Positions 6,025-7,869 of a stretch of DNA of 7,869 bases are shown here, in pieces (position 1 is the first letter of the stretch; each line of letters opens with the position of its first letter). The notes beneath the pieces were generated by a model. It had not been told where the DNA came from. It saw only the letters and a program-made list of their open reading frames with translations, and did no database searches. Source of the DNA: an uncultured Chthoniobacterales bacterium (GTDB taxonomy: Bacteria > Verrucomicrobiota > Verrucomicrobiia > Chthoniobacterales > UBA10450); contig CATPAW010000128.1 of the NCBI GenBank assembly GCA_955652255.1, positions 1-7,869 on the forward strand, in the 5' to 3' direction. The translations under genes and the position numbers were made by a program.

Positions 6025-6279
6025 TCACGGATTCATTTTTCCCCAGATAAAGAGCAGGATAAGTGCGCCGATAATCGACATGATGAAACCAGCCGGATGA
6101 AACGATGAGCCCGGTGCTGGTCTCGAGAAAAGCCGCGCGATCAAGCCGCCGACGATCGATCCGCCGATGCCGAGAAGCGTGGTCATGATAAAGCTGAGAT
6201 GCTGAATACCCGGCATAATCGCGCGCGCGATCAAACCGACGATGAAACCGAGGATGATGGACCAAATGATGTGTAACAT
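6025..6279 (-). CDS. GlsB/YeaQ/YmgE family small membrane protein
   Basis: An 84-residue protein of the family often labelled transglycosylase-associated. Three membrane segments are visible: about residues 3-21 (IIWSIILGFIVGLIARAI at 4-21), 30-50 and 62-79, with the family glycine motif GIGGSIVGGLIARLF (37-51) in the second and IIGALILLFIWG (69-80) in the third. Length and topology are typical. It sits in the inner membrane; members are frequently induced by envelope or general stress, but the biochemical role is not established. Its end overlaps the open upstream frame of the frameshifted hypothetical gene, so the two may be co-transcribed. No Shine-Dalgarno sequence is apparent before the ATG. 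Confidence 0.92.
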   Translation of the reverse strand: MLHIIWSIILGFIVGLIARAIMPGIQHLSFIMTTLLGIGGSIVGGLIARLFSRPAPGSSFHPAGFIMSIIGALILLFIWGKMNP

Positions 6280-6380
6280 GGGTTTGTCTTGGTTAGGGCG
6301 TGAAGGCTATCACGGAGCAAATTTGGAAAGCCAACCTTTTTCCGCGCAAGATCGGCAAGCGATTTTCCGTTGTTGTGGCC

Positions 6381-6428
6381 GCCGTCTCGACGGCATTTCC
6401 TACTAATTTTGCCGCTGATGACAGCGGC
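6381..6428. repeat. Pair of adjacent hairpins between cupin gene and membrane-protein gene
   Basis: Two perfect inverted repeats lie side by side: GCCGTC/GACGGC at 6381-6386 and 6389-6394, and GCCGCTG/CAGCGGC at 6411-6417 and 6422-6428 with a 4-base loop. The second begins two bases after the cupin stop codon on the minus strand. No U-run follows on either strand, so they are not canonical intrinsic terminators; they may protect mRNA ends or be REP-like units. The rest of the 151-base gap (6280-6430) carries no recognised gene or clear promoter. Confidence 0.55.
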
Positions 6429-6430
6429 CG

Positions 6431-6772
6431 CTACAGTCTTTGACGGTTCGCTTCATCAATAGCGAGGTATTCGTCGCGCGGCGGACTGAAAGTGTCGAGC
6501 ACGCGCGTGTCTTCGATCGTTTCCACGCCATGGGGCACGTTGCTCGCGAGATAAAATGAATCGCCGGCCGCAAGTTCGTGCGGCGTTCCATCGACAATCA
6601 ACCGCATTTTGCCTTTGAGAATGTGCACGATCTGTTCCTGCGGATGTCGATGTTCGGGCATTTTGCTGCCGGCTTCGAGCTTGGCCAGCATTTGGTACAT
6701 CGCTTTTCCGCTCGTCACCGTTTGGCGCTTGATGCCGGGGCAGATATCGACCCAGGGATTTTTGTTTTTCAT
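6431..6772 (-). CDS. Single-domain cupin protein
   Basis: A 113-residue protein with one small beta-barrel cupin domain. Motif 1 is GSKMPEHRHPQEQIVHILKG (35-54): metal-ligand candidates His41, His43 and Gln47, the Gln taking the place of the usual Glu, a known variant. Motif 2 is AAGDSFYLASNVPHGVET (68-85), giving His81. This set would bind a divalent metal. The C-terminal FSPPRDEYL (95-103) recurs in small stand-alone cupins of unknown substrate. Such proteins may be isomerases, dioxygenases or binding proteins; nothing in the sequence decides. Its ATG overlaps the stop of the GNAT gene by four bases (ATGA, 6772-6769), so it is the last gene of a coupled GT2-GNAT-cupin operon. Confidence 0.9.
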   Translation of the reverse strand: MKNKNPWVDICPGIKRQTVTSGKAMYQMLAKLEAGSKMPEHRHPQEQIVHILKGKMRLIVDGTPHELAAGDSFYLASNVPHGVETIEDTRVLDTFSPPRDEYLAIDEANRQRL

Positions 6773-7203
6773 GAGATTTTGATTCGAAAATGATAAGACG
6801 AGATATTCATTCGCTTGAGCAAATAAAAACGGTGCGCATCGAAGCGCTGCACACCGGAATCAAGCTCCAGATTTTCGCAATTGTTCGCGCGCGCCTGCTC
6901 CACCAGCCAATCGAAAAGTTTGCCGCCGAAACCAAGTGATCGGTCGGCAGCCTGCGTAACAAGATCGTCCACGTAAAGAAATTTGCCGGAAAAGAGCGAT
7001 TCGAGAAATCGGTAGCCGGCGACCGCGCGCACTTCGCCTTCCGCCTCGAGAAACGCCAGCAAGTAGCCCTCCGTTTGCTGGCGCGTGACGCGCTCCACAA
7101 ATTTCTCCGCATCCTCGAAGTACGGCCGCAACTCGCGGATGACCGCATGGCAGCGCTGAATTTCCTCCGGCGTCGTAGCGATCGTGATCCGCGAACTTAT
7201 CAT
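6769..7203 (-). CDS. GNAT-family N-acetyltransferase
   Basis: A protein of 144 residues from the chosen ATG at 7203 that transfers an acetyl group from acetyl-CoA to an amine. The GNAT core is evident: beta-4 strand KFLYVDDLVT, then the acetyl-CoA pyrophosphate loop R-S-L-G-F-G (R-x-x-G-x-G), helix GKLFDWLVEQARANNC, strand LELDSGVQ, and motif B RFDAHRFYLLKRM. The hydrophobic strand VRAVAGYRFLESL precedes them. The start at 7203 is preferred over an in-frame ATG at 7236 because it overlaps the TGA of the upstream glycosyltransferase as ATGA, the same arrangement seen at this gene's own end, where its TGA overlaps the cupin ATG. The acceptor is unknown; the neighbouring GT2 makes an amino-sugar or small-molecule acceptor conceivable, but this is speculative. 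Confidence 0.9.
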   Translation of the reverse strand: MISSRITIATTPEEIQRCHAVIRELRPYFEDAEKFVERVTRQQTEGYLLAFLEAEGEVRAVAGYRFLESLFSGKFLYVDDLVTQAADRSLGFGGKLFDWLVEQARANNCENLELDSGVQRFDAHRFYLLKRMNISSYHFRIKIS

Positions 7204-7869
7204 GTCGATCTTGTCTCGCGTTTGCCGTCGTACCACAGATGCAGCCGGTCGCGCGACTGCGCCGCGCGTGGACCGCGCATGATTACGGAAAATGAGTTCC
7301 CCAAAATTTCGCGCGCCGAATACATGCGCAGTTTTCGCCCGGAAGTAACGACCGGTTCACGCAAGATTTTGAAGCGGCCCAGTTTTCGCAGCGCCAGACT
7401 GAAAAAGACTTCTTCGCCGATGAAAAGTTGCTCATCGAATCCGCCGATTGCGTCGAAGTTTTTGCGCGTGGTGAAAAGAAACGCGCCCGCGCCAAGATTG
7501 AGCGCAAAATAAATCCCGCAAAAAGTCTTGATGAAGACGCGGCCCCAGAGCGGGATGACGCCATCAGCGAATATGCGTGCGCTGCCGCCTGAACAGCCCG
7601 CGTTTAATGCCGCCATTGCATCGGCAACGTGCCTGGCGTTGATGCGCGTATCGGCATCGATAAAAAACAAAACTCCACCGCGCGCGGCGCACGCGCCGGC
7701 ATTGCGCGCGGCCCCAATTTGGCGCCGGTTGATCGACACAACTTGCACACCGGTTCTTACAGCCATCTCCGACGTGGCATCGGTGGACGCGTCGTCGACG
7801 ACGATAATCTCGTACTTCTCGATCTCTTCCGCCGCCCCGCGAATGGCCGAGATGGTCGATGGCAGCTCC
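7200..7869 (-). CDS. Family 2 glycosyltransferase, N-terminus beyond window
   Basis: The frame is open to the right edge, giving 222 visible residues; the first ~15-30 residues of the gene lie outside. Visible motifs in order are: EIIVVDDASTDAT (nucleotide-binding strand and acidic loop, residues 20-32), the segment RRQIGAARNAG, the metal-binding FIDADTR with its DxD, then LGAGAFLFTTRKNFDAIGGFDE and FIGEEVFFSLALRKLG, which holds the GFDE and acidic E-E acceptor-site signature of GT-A enzymes. The C-terminus ends LWYDGKRETRST. An internal ATG at 7766 is not a plausible start because the conserved VDD strand lies upstream of it. It is a cytosolic or membrane-peripheral enzyme, probably adding sugars to a surface glycan or lipid carrier. 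The TGA overlaps the GNAT ATG by four bases, so translation is probably coupled. Confidence 0.93.
   Translation of the reverse strand, partial: ELPSTISAIRGAAEEIEKYEIIVVDDASTDATSEMAVRTGVQVVSINRRQIGAARNAGACAARGGVLFFIDADTRINARHVADAMAALNAGCSGGSARIFADGVIPLWGRVFIKTFCGIYFALNLGAGAFLFTTRKNFDAIGGFDEQLFIGEEVFFSLALRKLGRFKILREPVVTSGRKLRMYSAREILGNSFSVIMRGPRAAQSRDRLHLWYDGKRETRST

Noticed and set aside
5402..6265. Long 287-codon open frame on the minus strand
   Set aside because: It runs through rpsO's start, the conserved hypothetical and the GlsB-type gene in another frame, is rich in Arg/Ser, and shows no domain. The overlapped frames have clear family motifs.

Overview
The window reads as a chromosomal stretch of a Gram-negative bacterium. 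It mixes housekeeping genes (rpsO, pnp) with glycosyltransferases, a small membrane protein, an orphan histidine kinase and several damaged genes. GC content is moderately high. The protein flavour (a GT2 of the dolichol-phosphate-mannose-synthase type followed by the start of a probable methyltransferase gene, plus a GlsB/YeaQ-type protein) and the palindrome-rich intergenic DNA would fit a soil Verrucomicrobiota lineage. That placement is an inference from general resemblance, not a measured assignment.

Layout, left to right. Bases 1-170 hold no gene but carry an octamer tandem repeat and a long stem-loop. A secreted START/SRPBCC-type protein follows on the plus strand (171-464) but is cut off about one third of the way through its domain. 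It runs head-on into a soluble PAS histidine kinase (471-1670, minus). Divergent from the kinase, on the plus strand, is a DPM1-like glycosyltransferase (1807-2529), followed 9 bases later by what looks like only the first ~28 residues of a methyltransferase-type gene (2539 on). A repeat-rich gap leads to pnp (2846-4996, minus) and rpsO (5188-5451, minus), the classic rpsO-pnp pair with a structured 191-base spacer. Upstream of these, still on the minus strand, come a conserved hypothetical gene with an apparent one-base frameshift (5569-5948), a GlsB/YeaQ/YmgE membrane protein (6025-6279), a palindrome pair, and a compact operon read GT2 -> GNAT -> cupin (7869 to 6431) whose genes overlap by ATGA at both junctions. 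The GT2 runs off the right edge.

How the parts work together. S15 and PNPase are translation and RNA-turnover machinery and are probably co-transcribed. Their spacer can form two mutually exclusive structures, one of which would bury the pnp ribosome binding site; this is the most interesting signal in the window. The GT2-GNAT-cupin operon is tightly coupled and probably serves one surface-glycan or small-molecule modification task, but its substrate cannot be read from sequence. The three broken genes (START protein, methyltransferase-like gene, hypothetical) point to gene decay, local rearrangement or assembly and base-call errors. I see no clear new defence, CRISPR or mobile system here.
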